A DNA stretch of 64,000 bases from Pseudomaricurvus sp965656525. GTDB taxonomy: Bacteria > Pseudomonadota > Gammaproteobacteria > Pseudomonadales > Cellvibrionaceae. Positions 18,225 to 27,800 of the stretch are shown here, one piece after another (positions within the stretch are counted from its first letter, which is position 1; every line of letters begins with the position of its first letter). The DNA is taken from NCBI GenBank assembly GCA_965656525.1, contig CBFHKY010000013.1, forward strand, positions 37,103 to 101,102, read 5' to 3'. Both the position numbers and the translations under genes were made by a program. The notes beneath the pieces are model-generated. The model had not been told where the DNA came from, did no database searches, and was given only the letters and a program-made list of their open reading frames with translations.

Positions 18225-19295
18225 TTAATTTCTTGAGTTATGACGATCAAGGTCGTCATAAGCTTCTACGATACGCTGCACCAGGGGGTGGCGTACTACG
18301 TCTTTGGCCGTAAAATGGGTAAAACTGATGCCCTCGACTTTTTCGAGTACCCCAATAGCGTGCTTCAGACCGGAGTTGTGCCCTTTGGGTAGATCCACTT
18401 GAGAAGGGTCGCCAGTAATCACCGCCGTAGAGCCAAAGCCGATTCGCGTCAGGAACATCTTCATTTGTTCCCGAGTGGTATTTTGACTTTCATCCAAGAT
18501 GATAAAAGAATTGTTCAAGGTGCGGCCACGCATATACGCCAGCGGTGCCACTTCGATCACATTGCGATCCATCAATTTAGCAACAGTTTCAAACCCCAGC
18601 ATTTCATAAAGAGCGTCATAGAGAGGGCGCAAATAAGGGTCGACTTTCTGTGCTAAATCGCCGGGTAGAAAGCCCAGCTTCTCGCCAGCTTCAACCGCAG
18701 GTCTTACCAACAAAATGCGCTCTATTTGGTCTTTCAGAAGGCTCTCAACCGCACAGGCAACCGCGAGGTAAGTTTTCCCCGTACCCGCAGGGCCAATACC
18801 AAAGTTGATGTCATGAGTTTGCACTGCTCGAACATACTGCTGTTGATGAAGGCCACGGGGCTTTACGGTGCACTTTTTGGTGCGAATTAAGGTCAGTGCA
18901 TCAAATTCTGTAGTGGTTTGAGCATCTTGCGTCATAGCGTGCCTAGCGGTGTTGTTAGGTGAGTGGCTTTGGGGAAGTGAAGTCAAAGACTGCTGTAGCA
19001 CCAAGTGAACTTCGTCAGGTGAGAGGCTGCGACCGTTGTGGGTCTCAGCATAAAGAGCTTGCAGCACTTGGCTGGCAGAATCCGTTGCTATGGCGCTGCC
19101 GGTCACCGTAAATTGGTTGCCGCGATTGCGTACTTCTACGTCGAGACGTCGTTCAATTTGTTTAATGTGCTCATCGAACTGACCGCAAAGAGTGGCCAAG
19201 CGTTTGGCATCATTAGGTTCTAACGAAAATTGTTGCTGGGCGATTGGCGCAATAAGTGTGTTCAAAGTGGTTGCTAGTACCTGTATTGTGATCAA
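18225..19295 (-). CDS. ybeZ: PhoH-family ATPase YbeZ
   Basis: This P-loop ATPase is thought to work with YbeY in RNA metabolism. The product has 356 residues. Walker A is GPAGTGKT (about residue 170) and Walker B is FIILDESQNTT, with TGDPSQVDLP and the ARHPLVQ-like VRHPLVQRIVEAYD near the C-terminus. The N-terminal 130 residues form a KH-like domain followed by a poorly conserved Ser/Thr/Gln-rich linker. It is second gene of the miaB operon. Confidence 0.95.
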   Translation of the reverse strand: MITIQVLATTLNTLIAPIAQQQFSLEPNDAKRLATLCGQFDEHIKQIERRLDVEVRNRGNQFTVTGSAIATDSASQVLQALYAETHNGRSLSPDEVHLVLQQSLTSLPQSHSPNNTARHAMTQDAQTTTEFDALTLIRTKKCTVKPRGLHQQQYVRAVQTHDINFGIGPAGTGKTYLAVACAVESLLKDQIERILLVRPAVEAGEKLGFLPGDLAQKVDPYLRPLYDALYEMLGFETVAKLMDRNVIEVAPLAYMRGRTLNNSFIILDESQNTTREQMKMFLTRIGFGSTAVITGDPSQVDLPKGHNSGLKHAIGVLEKVEGISFTHFTAKDVVRHPLVQRIVEAYDDLDRHNSRN

Positions 19296-19382
19296 AAAGC
19301 ATTCAACCGAAAGGTTACCGCAAACTCGAGTCGTATTAGAAGAGCGGCGATAAACTGTTCGGTTCTATAAAATGGGTGTTGT

Positions 19383-20747
19383 TCAACCATCCAGTTCTGA
19401 AGAGATCAAGGTACCCCTCAATGAATTGGGCAATGCCTCTTCAATTAAAATATCGGCAAACTTGCCAATCAGGGCCGCTTGATCACTGCGGAAGTTAACC
19501 ACACGATTGTTTTCGGTGCGCCCGGACAGCTGGCCTGGATCTCTCTTTGAATAACCGCTCACCAAAACTCGCTCTACATTGCCAACCATCTTGCGTGAAA
19601 TGTCTTGTGCTTGCTGAATGATACGTTGCTGCAATATGGCTAGGCGCTCTTTTTTGAGTGTCTCTGGTGTGTCATCAGGTAGGTCAGCTGCTGGCGTACC
19701 TGGTCGAGGGCTGTAAACAAAACTGAACGAGTGGTCAAACGCCATTTCCTGAATGAGATTCATGGTGCGTTCGAAATCATCAGCCGTTTCGCCGGGAAAG
19801 CCAACAATAAAGTCAGAGCTGAAAGTAATGGCTGGACGGATTTTCTTTAAACGCCGAAGCTTAGACTTGTATTCTAGAATGGTATGTCCGCGTTTCATGG
19901 CGGCCAAAATACGATCCGACCCACTTTGTACCGGCAGATGCAGGTGGCTGACAAGCTCGGGAACTTCGGCATACACGTCAATCAGGCTGTCAGAAAATTC
20001 CACTGGGTGAGAGGTGGTGAAGCGTATGCGGTCGATACCATCGATGGTGGCGGTCATGGTGATCAGCTCAGCCAAATCAATTAAGCTGCCGTCAGGGCTC
20101 TCGGCGCGGTAAGCATTCACGTTTTGGCCCAGCAGGTTGACTTCGCGTACGCCCTGGCCGGCCAAGTGCGAGATTTCATGCAGTACGTCTGCAACTGGGC
20201 GACTGACCTCTTCCCCGCGCGTGTAGGGCACTACGCAAAATGTGCAGTATTTAGAGCAGCCTTCCATAATGGAAACAAAGGCGCTGGCACCATCAGCTTC
20301 TGGTTCGGGTAGACGGTCAAATTTCTCAATTTCGGGGAAGCTGATGTCCACTACGACTGCGCCGTTTTTACGCGGAGTTTCAATCATTTCTGGGAGGCGG
20401 TGGAGCGTTTGAGGGCCAAAAATCAGATCCACAAACGGCGCTCGTTTTGCGATCGCCTCGCCTTCTTGACTGGCTACGCACCCACCAACGCCGATAACCA
20501 GGTTAGGATTGGTTTCTTTAAGGCGCTTCCAGCGGCCGAGCTGATGAAAGAGCTTTTCTTGCGCCTTTTCTCGAATTGAGCAGGTGTTAACCAGCAGTAC
20601 GTCTGCTTCGCTGGGGTCGTCCGTTGGCACCATTTGGTGGGAATCACCCAATAAATCGCGCATGCGATTGGAGTCGTATTCGTTCATCTGGCAGCCGTGT
20701 GTCTGAATAAACAGCTTTTTGATGGGCTTGCTTGCTGGATCCGGCAT
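19383..20747 (-). CDS. miaB: tRNA-2-methylthio-N6-dimethylallyladenosine synthase MiaB
   Basis: This radical-SAM methylthiotransferase modifies i6A37 in tRNAs reading UNN codons. The product has 454 residues. The N-terminal UPF0004 domain has its three iron-sulfur cysteines (HGCQMN, VNTCSIR, GGCVA). The radical-SAM cluster motif is CSKYCTFC. A C-terminal TRAM domain holds GRTENNRVVNF. The upstream extension to 20792 is unconserved. The ATG at 20747 follows AGGAAG by four bases. It is first gene of miaB-ybeZ-ybeY-corC-lnt. Confidence 0.97.
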   Translation of the reverse strand: MPDPASKPIKKLFIQTHGCQMNEYDSNRMRDLLGDSHQMVPTDDPSEADVLLVNTCSIREKAQEKLFHQLGRWKRLKETNPNLVIGVGGCVASQEGEAIAKRAPFVDLIFGPQTLHRLPEMIETPRKNGAVVVDISFPEIEKFDRLPEPEADGASAFVSIMEGCSKYCTFCVVPYTRGEEVSRPVADVLHEISHLAGQGVREVNLLGQNVNAYRAESPDGSLIDLAELITMTATIDGIDRIRFTTSHPVEFSDSLIDVYAEVPELVSHLHLPVQSGSDRILAAMKRGHTILEYKSKLRRLKKIRPAITFSSDFIVGFPGETADDFERTMNLIQEMAFDHSFSFVYSPRPGTPAADLPDDTPETLKKERLAILQQRIIQQAQDISRKMVGNVERVLVSGYSKRDPGQLSGRTENNRVVNFRSDQAALIGKFADILIEEALPNSLRGTLISSELDG

Positions 20748-20919
20748 GAGACTTCCTGAGTAAAAAGCGATCAACTTAAAATGGGCGAGCATTATAGCGA
20801 TGACAGACCTTTATGCCCACAAGTGTTGGTCATTAATCTCACCTTTTATGCTATCCTTTCGCGCCCCGAATCTTGTGTCATTGGGTGTTTGTTGCAGATA
20901 ACCATTTATTGAGTCAGTT

Positions 20920-21261
20920 ATGTCCGAAAAAACTACCTACAAAGTCATTTTCTACAATCAGCATCAGGTGTATGAGGTCTATGCTCGCGCGATCTATCAA
21001 AGCGAAATGTATGGCTTTATTGAAATAGAAGAGTTTGTCTTTGGCGAGCGTTCACAGATGATCGTAGACCCTAGTGAAGAGAAGCTAAAAGCTGAATTCG
21101 CGAATGTTAAACGTTCCTACATACCGCTGCAGTCGATCATTCGTATTGATGAGGTGGCCAAAGAGGGGCAAGTGAAAGTCACTGACATCAAAAGCGGCGA
21201 TAAAATCGCCCACTTCCCATTTTCTGGTGGTACCTCTCCGTCAGGTAAATCGGACAGTTAA
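20920..21261 (+). CDS. DUF1820 family protein
   Basis: This small soluble protein has 113 residues with YKVIFYNQHQVYEVYAR and EMYGFIEIEEFVFGE, the signature of the DUF1820 family found across Gammaproteobacteria and of unknown function. It is commonly beside miaB, as here, and is divergent from it across a 172-base gap. A TATGCT hexamer at 20847-20852 with TTGGTC 15 bases upstream is a weak promoter candidate. Two hairpins follow the gene. Confidence 0.85.
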   Translation: MSEKTTYKVIFYNQHQVYEVYARAIYQSEMYGFIEIEEFVFGERSQMIVDPSEEKLKAEFANVKRSYIPLQSIIRIDEVAKEGQVKVTDIKSGDKIAHFPFSGGTSPSGKSDS

Positions 21262-21262
21262 C

Positions 21263-21282
21263 ACAGGCTTGTGGCCTGTTTT
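21263..21282 (+). terminator. terminator of the DUF1820 gene
   Basis: ACAGGC (21263-21268) and GCCTGT (21274-21279) form a short stem around TTGTG, followed by a short T run. Confidence 0.6.
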
Positions 21283-21288
21283 GCCTTA

Positions 21289-21319
21289 AACGGGACGGCG
21301 ATTAAGTTGCCGTCCCGTT
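21289..21319. terminator. second, probably bidirectional hairpin
   Basis: An 11-bp perfect stem, AACGGGACGGC (21289-21299) with GCCGTCCCGTT (21309-21319), lies between the converging DUF1820 and TonB-C genes. It most probably terminates the minus-strand gene and backs up the hairpin just before it. Confidence 0.65.
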
Positions 21320-21326
21320 CTGTGCA

Positions 21327-22586
21327 TTAATCTGGCAGGCGAAACACAATCGGCAGGCTGAAGTTGAAGCTGTCACCGCTCATTTCAGCAGGCATAGCAG
21401 GAAAGGGGCTGGCATCTTCTACTGCACTGCGTGCGGCTTCGTTCAGCAAGTTGTGTTCAGAGCTTTCAATTTCACTCAGAGCGATGACTTTTCCGCTCCT
21501 ATCAATCGTGACGCCCAATCGAACGCTGCCATCTTGGTTACGTTTTACGGCGCGACTAGGGTAGCTGATGTACTTGTATGTCCAGCGAACAAGACTAGAG
21601 TGGTATTTTTGTAAGGCTAATAAAGATTCGGCTGTCAGTTCTGGGCCAGCCTCTTCTTCATCTAACATCTCATCCTCTAGAGGTTTATCTTCCATCGGCT
21701 TTTGGGCGGGCGGCGTGGTTTTTGCTTTGGTCTCTTTTGTGGTCACAGCAACTTGTTTTTTGGGCACCGCTGTTGCCGTTGTTAGTGGTGCTTCAGGCTC
21801 AGAGGATACTGGTGTACTTACCGGCGCTGCTGATTGAGCCGTTGTGCTTGTTTCTGCCGCAGGTGTCGTAAATAGAGGTTTTGTGACAATTGGCGGCGCT
21901 ATTTCAGGTGCGGCTATACTGGGGTTGATGGTTTTAGCTTGAGTGGTTTGTGTCTCGGTAGCGCTTTCAGTCTTTGGTGTGTTCCATTTGGCAATCGCTG
22001 CTTTGCGGCTTTCAGTAGGTTCTAAGCTTTCAAATTGCGCAAGAAGAGCATTGTCGACTTTGCCGTCGGTGAGTAAGTTACTGCGGAAGCTCGAAGACAA
22101 GGGCACAGGGCCAATCCATGTTCTTAAAAGCATGGTGAAAAATTGAGGCGACTGGATAACACCTAAACGAACGCCGTTGAGAGATACCGAGGTCTCATTG
22201 CTTATGTTGTGGATTGATAGGCGATCACCGGACTTTAGTGGTCGCTTTACCATGCTGGCGAATTCAGCCATGTTGCTGGCTTCTTCAGCCAGCATGGCGT
22301 GAGGGTTGTTGATGGCCATGCCTTCAATCCAAATGGAGTTTAGTCGACGCGATGAGAGCCGGCTGGCAGTGACACGCAACTCCATGCGTTTGGCACCAGT
22401 GTCATTTAACAGTTCTTTCTGACTGGAGGATAACGTGTTGGTGTACAGTGCCCCGATAAAAACGGATTTGTTGAGCTCTGAATGTAAGGCGAGGCCATTG
22501 AGCAGTGAGTCGGCATGGCTGAACATTGAAAATAAAGACAGCAGCACCGCCATAAATGTTGGGCGGCGAAATGTTGGGCTGGACAT
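21327..22586 (-). CDS. chalcone-isomerase-like / TonB C-terminal fusion protein
   Basis: The product has 419 residues in three parts. Residues 1-26 are a signal sequence or anchor (FMAVLLSLFSMFSHADS). Residues about 27-165 resemble the bacterial chalcone-isomerase-like periplasmic domain: SVFIGALYT, KRMELRVTA, NGVRLG, and LLRTWIGPVPLSSSFR followed by LL. Residues about 190-320 are a low-complexity Thr/Ala/Pro/Glu spacer. Residues about 325-419 form a TonB C-terminal domain with ISYPSRA, GSVRLGVTIDRSGKV and ASPFPAMP. TonB proteins normally begin with a short cytoplasmic tail and one helix. Here the N-terminus looks cleavable, so the protein may be a soluble periplasmic partner. No exbB/exbD is adjacent. 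The function is unknown. Confidence 0.75.
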   Translation of the reverse strand: MSSPTFRRPTFMAVLLSLFSMFSHADSLLNGLALHSELNKSVFIGALYTNTLSSSQKELLNDTGAKRMELRVTASRLSSRRLNSIWIEGMAINNPHAMLAEEASNMAEFASMVKRPLKSGDRLSIHNISNETSVSLNGVRLGVIQSPQFFTMLLRTWIGPVPLSSSFRSNLLTDGKVDNALLAQFESLEPTESRKAAIAKWNTPKTESATETQTTQAKTINPSIAAPEIAPPIVTKPLFTTPAAETSTTAQSAAPVSTPVSSEPEAPLTTATAVPKKQVAVTTKETKAKTTPPAQKPMEDKPLEDEMLDEEEAGPELTAESLLALQKYHSSLVRWTYKYISYPSRAVKRNQDGSVRLGVTIDRSGKVIALSEIESSEHNLLNEAARSAVEDASPFPAMPAEMSGDSFNFSLPIVFRLPD

Positions 22587-22939
22587 AGTCTGTGGCTCTT
22601 ATTATTTTTTAAAATCTGAAACGATTATGGAGCATTGGTGGGGGTGAAATCCACTGCTCAATTTTATTGTGTTGCGTCAATCCAAATAGTGACGTGGCCG
22701 AATACTTTACATAATTTCGAGGCGACTTCAAGTGACACGTCAGTATTGGGNNNNNNNNNNNNNNGGGCGCGACATAAGTGTTAGCTGTGTCGAGTTTCTT
22801 AGTTTGTTGCAATACAGGTCTACAAAAATCGCTTTTTATGGGATTAAATTCACACCTGAAAACACATTTTAACGTCTGTTATATACTGGCTTATCGCCAT
22901 GTATAACACAAAGCACGTGCTCGGTTAGGATAGATATAT
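22587..22939. other. gene-free stretch containing a 14-base N run (22751-22764)
   Basis: This divergent intergenic region lies between the TonB-C fusion and the cNMP-binding gene. Fourteen unresolved bases interrupt it at 22751-22764. Apart from the inverted repeats at 22878-22921 no gene is visible. Confidence 0.9.
22878..22921. promoter_or_regulatory. inverted repeats upstream of the cNMP-binding gene
   Basis: GTTATATA (22878-22885) and TGTATAAC (22900-22907) form an 8-bp inverted repeat with one mismatch. The palindrome AGCACGTGCT follows at 22912-22921. A -10-like TATACT (22882-22887) lies in the first arm, with no good -35. This suggests an activator- or repressor-controlled promoter, but no regulator can be named. 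Confidence 0.35.
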
Positions 22940-23626
22940 ATGCAAAGCAGACCCGCTAATAGCTACGCAAGGGATACGATTGATCGCCTCACGAACCTGA
23001 TTCCTTTGTTTCGTCAGCTGCGCGCAGCCGACGCTAATCAATATGAGTTGCTGGTTCAGCACTCATGGTTAGTAAGTTATGGCCCCGAGGAAACAGTGTT
23101 GCTTAAAGGCAGTGACGACAGAGCATTGTACTTTCTGTTAAAGGGCCAAGTCCGAGTGATGGCGGCGAATGATGACCAAGAGGTTAACTTGATTACTCCA
23201 GGAGAGGTCTTTGGTGATCTTGCTGTGCTGCTTAACCAGCCAAGAACAGCCACCGTGGTTGCCGATTCAAATTGCCGAGAGGTATTAGTGTTCGCGACGG
23301 ACATTTCTTCCTTTGGTCAGCTGGAAGATTTTAGTCGAGTAAGCCTTACCACTAAGCTGGCTTACTACCGCAATCTAGTACATAGTTTACGATGGAAGCT
23401 AGAGGTATATCGTACGCGCTATGCCGATCACGCTATGGCTGATCAACACCGTAAAGTTAAGCTGTTTACTGGCAAGAAGGATACAGAGGCGGAGCTGATC
23501 GCTCTGAGCGATCAGGCGAAATGTTTGGCTGAATTGTTGGTCAGTTGGAACGATGAGTTTGGGCGTCTTCCGTCATCTGACATTACGGCACCTACTGATG
23601 ATGTATTAGCTCCTTTGGCTATGTAA
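22940..23626 (+). CDS. cyclic-nucleotide-binding domain protein without DNA-binding domain
   Basis: The product has 228 residues. About residues 20-130 form a CAP_ED beta-roll. The phosphate-binding cassette reads GEVFGDLAVLLNQPRTATV, with the conserved Gly-Glu, the Arg that holds the cyclic phosphate and the Thr after it. The acidic residue of the cassette is Asp (FGDLA) where Glu is usual. Residues 130-228 are helical and carry no helix-turn-helix, so this is not a Crp-type regulator. It would act by protein contact. It precedes the RND efflux genes by 74 bases on the same strand. Confidence 0.8.
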   Translation: MQSRPANSYARDTIDRLTNLIPLFRQLRAADANQYELLVQHSWLVSYGPEETVLLKGSDDRALYFLLKGQVRVMAANDDQEVNLITPGEVFGDLAVLLNQPRTATVVADSNCREVLVFATDISSFGQLEDFSRVSLTTKLAYYRNLVHSLRWKLEVYRTRYADHAMADQHRKVKLFTGKKDTEAELIALSDQAKCLAELLVSWNDEFGRLPSSDITAPTDDVLAPLAM

Positions 23627-23700
23627 GCGTTTTTACAATTCTTGTCTTGTGGTGTCAGTAATATGACGGCAAAGTAGCTGATTTTTCAAAAGAGCGTCAA

Positions 23701-24873
23701 ATGGAATCAACGTATCTCAAAAGATGGCTAATGAGAGTGTGGTCAAACAAGAACTACCGCACATCAGCCATTATCTCCTTTGTTCTTATTGTTTGGCTTT
23801 CTAGTGGGCTGGTCAGTTCGGATGATCCGGTTGCACGCACGGATAATAGCGTCCAATCCAGCGGGATGTTAGTCAAAGCACGCTATTTAGAGCAACAAGC
23901 TTACCACCCTCACATTCGCATTCGTGCCAGAACAGAAGCGAATCGCCGAGTATCCTTGAAAACGGAAGTTGAAGGTAAGGTCATCGCTATTCCTGCACAA
24001 GAAGGTCAGCCGGTGAAGCAGGGGGACGTTATTTGTGAATTGGCGCTGGATGATCGAGCGATAAGGGTGGAGCAAGCTCGGTCCGCCGTGAATCAAGCGC
24101 AATTGGATTACGACGGTGCTTTGCGTCTTAAGTCAGGGGGGTATCAATCGAAGACGGCTATTGCTGGCGCGAAAGCTAGGTTGGACTCAGCCAGAGCAGA
24201 GCTGCTGCAAAAAGAGTTGAACTTAAAAAAATTGAAAGTAAGAGCGCCGTTTGACGGCGTGCTGGATCTCGTTTCCGTGGATGTCGGTGACTTAATGGAC
24301 CGTGGTAGCGAGTGCGGTGTTGTGCTTGAGTTAAACCCGTTGCTGATACGCGGGCGTGTGTCAGAGACGGAAGTTGTAAAAATTAAACCCGGCGATGCAG
24401 CTGTGGCTACGCTGCTGACTGGTGAGCAAGTCGTGGGGGAGCTGTCTCTGGTGGGCTTTGCCTCGGATGACGTTACCCGCACTTTTCCTATCGAAGTGTC
24501 GGTTGATAATTCAGACCTCAGCTTGCGAGGGGGTATTACCACTGAGCTGTTGGTGACGTTATTCCCTGTATCTGCGCATCTTATGCCTTCTTCGTTACTT
24601 TCCTTGAACGATGGTGGATTGCTGGGGGTGAAAGTGTTGGATGATGCACACAAGGTGCAGTTTATTCAGGTTAATGTGATTGGTGATCACCCTGATGGCG
24701 TTTGGGTGACGGGATTACCACCCCGAGTGTTAATCGTCACTTTGGGGCAGGAGTATATAGCTGTTGGTGATACGGTCGATGTGGTTGTTGAACATACGCA
24801 AACTGATGAGTTTTCCCCTCTGGAGACGTCTTCTAGCAAAGAGATAAGCACCGACAACAAGAGTGCACCATGA
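23701..24873 (+). CDS. RND efflux periplasmic adaptor (membrane fusion protein)
   Basis: The product has 390 residues. An N-terminal membrane helix (about 22-39) anchors it. The lipoyl/barrel-sandwich halves read TEVEGKVIAIPAQEGQPVKQGD and LKVRAPFDGVL, separated by a helical hairpin (about 120-175). A beta-barrel (RGRVSETEVVKIKPGD) and a membrane-proximal domain follow, then an acidic Ser/Thr-rich tail. It bridges an RND pump to an outer-membrane channel. No TolC-like gene is in the window. Its stop overlaps the pump start by four bases (ATGA), so the two are translationally coupled. Confidence 0.92.
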   Translation: MESTYLKRWLMRVWSNKNYRTSAIISFVLIVWLSSGLVSSDDPVARTDNSVQSSGMLVKARYLEQQAYHPHIRIRARTEANRRVSLKTEVEGKVIAIPAQEGQPVKQGDVICELALDDRAIRVEQARSAVNQAQLDYDGALRLKSGGYQSKTAIAGAKARLDSARAELLQKELNLKKLKVRAPFDGVLDLVSVDVGDLMDRGSECGVVLELNPLLIRGRVSETEVVKIKPGDAAVATLLTGEQVVGELSLVGFASDDVTRTFPIEVSVDNSDLSLRGGITTELLVTLFPVSAHLMPSSLLSLNDGGLLGVKVLDDAHKVQFIQVNVIGDHPDGVWVTGLPPRVLIVTLGQEYIAVGDTVDVVVEHTQTDEFSPLETSSSKEISTDNKSAP

Positions 24874-27800
24874 ACTTTCTCGAACCCATCATTAAACGTT
24901 ATCGCAGCACTTTTTGTGTTCTCAGTTTAATCCTCGTTGCTGGCATTCTTAGCTACAATAAAATGCCTGTTGAATCTTTGCCGAATGTGGACGTGCCTTA
25001 TATTTACATTACGGTCACGCTGGACGGTGTTTCGCCAGAAGATGGCGCGCGGCTGTTATTACGGCCGCTAGAAAAAGAATTAAAAGCGTTGGCGAACCTT
25101 GATGAGCTAGAGGGAACCGCTCGAGAAAACTACGCGGGAATGCTGGTTAAATTTGATGTCGGTGTTAACGTTGATCAGGCTGTTCAAGATGTGCGTGCAG
25201 CGGTCAATAGAGCCAAGTCTGAAATGCCAGACGATGCGGATGAGCCGCAGGTAGTAGAGATCAGCTCTTCTATGTACCCCGCCATTACGGTGGCCATATC
25301 AGCCTCGACTTCAGTTCCGGAAAGGGTGCTGTACCAAACGTCAAAAATGTTGCAGCGTCAAATAGAATCTTTGCCCGAAGTCCTCGAAGCCAAGTTGGTG
25401 GGCCATCGTGAAGAAGTGGTTGAGGCATTGATTGATCCCTCGCGTTTGGCCTACTACAACATCACCAGTAGTGATTTAGTCAACGCGATTTCAGGCAACA
25501 ACTTGTTGGTGCCTGCCGGTAAGTTAGAAGCTGGCGCGGGGCAGTTTTCTGTGAAAGTGCCTGGGTTGATTGATACTTATCAAGATGTTGACGATGTGCC
25601 GGTGAAGTCTACACCTCAGGGGGTAGTCACTCTGGGTGATGTCACTGATATCCGTCGCACATTTAAAGATGCCGACAGCTTTACCACGGTTAACAACCAG
25701 CCTTCTATATTGTTAGAAATTGAAAAGCGCTCAGGTGAAAATCAAATTCGGGTATCAGAATTGGTGCGCGAGCGCGTGTCGTCACTGCAGCAAGACATTC
25801 CTGCGGGGGTAAATGTCCGGTTTGTGTTTGATCAGGCCGATTTTTCCCAGGATCTTGTTTCCGAGATGTCGGGCAATATTGTGACGGCCATGGCTTTGGT
25901 CATGGTTATTGTGGTCGCGGCTATGGGGTTTCGCTCTGGACTGCTGGTGGGGATCGGTATTCCTTTTTCTCTCTTGACCGCTTTGGTCGGCTTAGATCTA
26001 TTGGGCTATTCGTTCAATTTAATGGTGATGTTCGGCATGATGCTTGCGCTAGGTATGCTGATTGATGGCTCAATCGTGATCACCGAATACGCCGACCGCA
26101 AAATGGCCGAGGGCTCCACTAGCCGACAGGCCTATCAAATTGCGGTCAGTCGAATGTTCTGGCCAGTTGTCGCGTCCACGGCCACAACCTTAGCGGCTTT
26201 TCTCAGTATTATGGTCTGGCCCGGTATTGTGGGCGATTTCATGCGCTATATGCCTGTCACCGTCTTTTGTGTATTGGCGGGTTCGCTTTTGTACGCACTG
26301 TTATTTGCGCCTGTTATGGGGTCATTGATGGGGAAGTCCTCCATGAGCCCAGAGGTGGAAACTTACCTGCGTGACCTGGAAAGTACATCACCGCTGTTGA
26401 TGGGGGGGGTGACAGGGTTTTATTCGCGCCTTTTGCAAAAGGTTTTACGCCGGCCGATGAGTTTTGCGCTGTTGATCGTGACGATCCTAATGGTTATTTT
26501 CTGGGCGTACGGCCAATACAGCCGGGGGGTGTCTTTCTTTACCGAAACAGAAGAACGTAATGCCTCTGTAACGGTGAGAGCCATGGGCAATTTTTCTGTT
26601 GAAGAGTCACGCCGAATTGTCAGGGATGTAGAAGCTCGTGTATTAGATGTCCACGGCGTGATGGCCACTAACTCTCAGGGTGGTGGGGCTGGAAGGTTCA
26701 GTGGCGGAGAAGAGTTTAAGGATGCAATTGGCTCCATTCGTGTTGAACTTTATACGCCTCAGGTCATCGGGTACTCAACGCGCCGCGTGATAGAAGACAT
26801 TCGCGAGGTAACCAGTGGAATCCCTGGTGTGTTGGTGTCAGCAAGCTTAATCGAAGCTGGTCCTCCGGTTGGGCGGCCTATTCAAATACAGTTGGAGTCA
26901 GAAGATACGACCAAGCTGCTTGCTGAAGTGTTACGCCTGCGTCAGCACTTGGATGCCGAGGTGTTAGGCTTACGCGACTTAGTCGATAGTACACCACCGG
27001 CCGGTATCGAGTGGGAAATCAAAGTGGATAGGTCTCTTGCGGCTCAAGCCGGTGTCAATATTGCGGATGTTGGCCGAGCGGTGCAATTGGTCACTAACGG
27101 CGTGATTGTCGGGGCTTATCGACCGGATGATGCGGATGACGAAGTGGAAATTCGCGTTCGCTACCCAAGCGAAGAACGTGGCATTGGTGTCTTAGACAGC
27201 TTGAGGGTGAATACCGTTAACGGGCCGGTGCCAGTATCGGGCTTTGTTCAGCGTACGGCTCAGCCTAAAGTCGACAANNNNNNNNNNNNNNNNNNNNNNN
27301 NNNNNNNNNNNNNNNNNNNNNNNNNNNNNNNNNNNNNNNNNNNNNNNNNNNNNNNNNNNNNNNNNNNNNNNNNNNNGGTGACGCGCACCAATGGTGTTCA
27401 AGTTATGAATATTGCTGCGGGTGTAGATCCCGGTGTGTTGGCAGATGACAAAGTTAAAGAGCTTAAGGCTTGGCTGGCTGAACACCCGTCGGACCCTGAT
27501 GTAAACGTGGTGTTTCGAGGGGCCAATGAAGAGCAAACTGAGTCGCAAGACTTCCTCGTAGTTGCATTTTCTTTGTCGTTATTTTTGATGTTTATCTTGT
27601 TGGTCACACAATTTAACAGCGTTTATCAGGGGGTTTTGATTATGTCCTCGGTGGTTATGTCCATCGCTGGGGTGTTACTGGGTCTGCTGTTAAATGATGA
27701 AGTCTTCAGTACGGTCTATACTGGTGTGGGGATTGTCGCATTAGCAGGAATCGTGGTGAACAATAATATTGTATTGATCGACACCTACAACACCGTGCGT

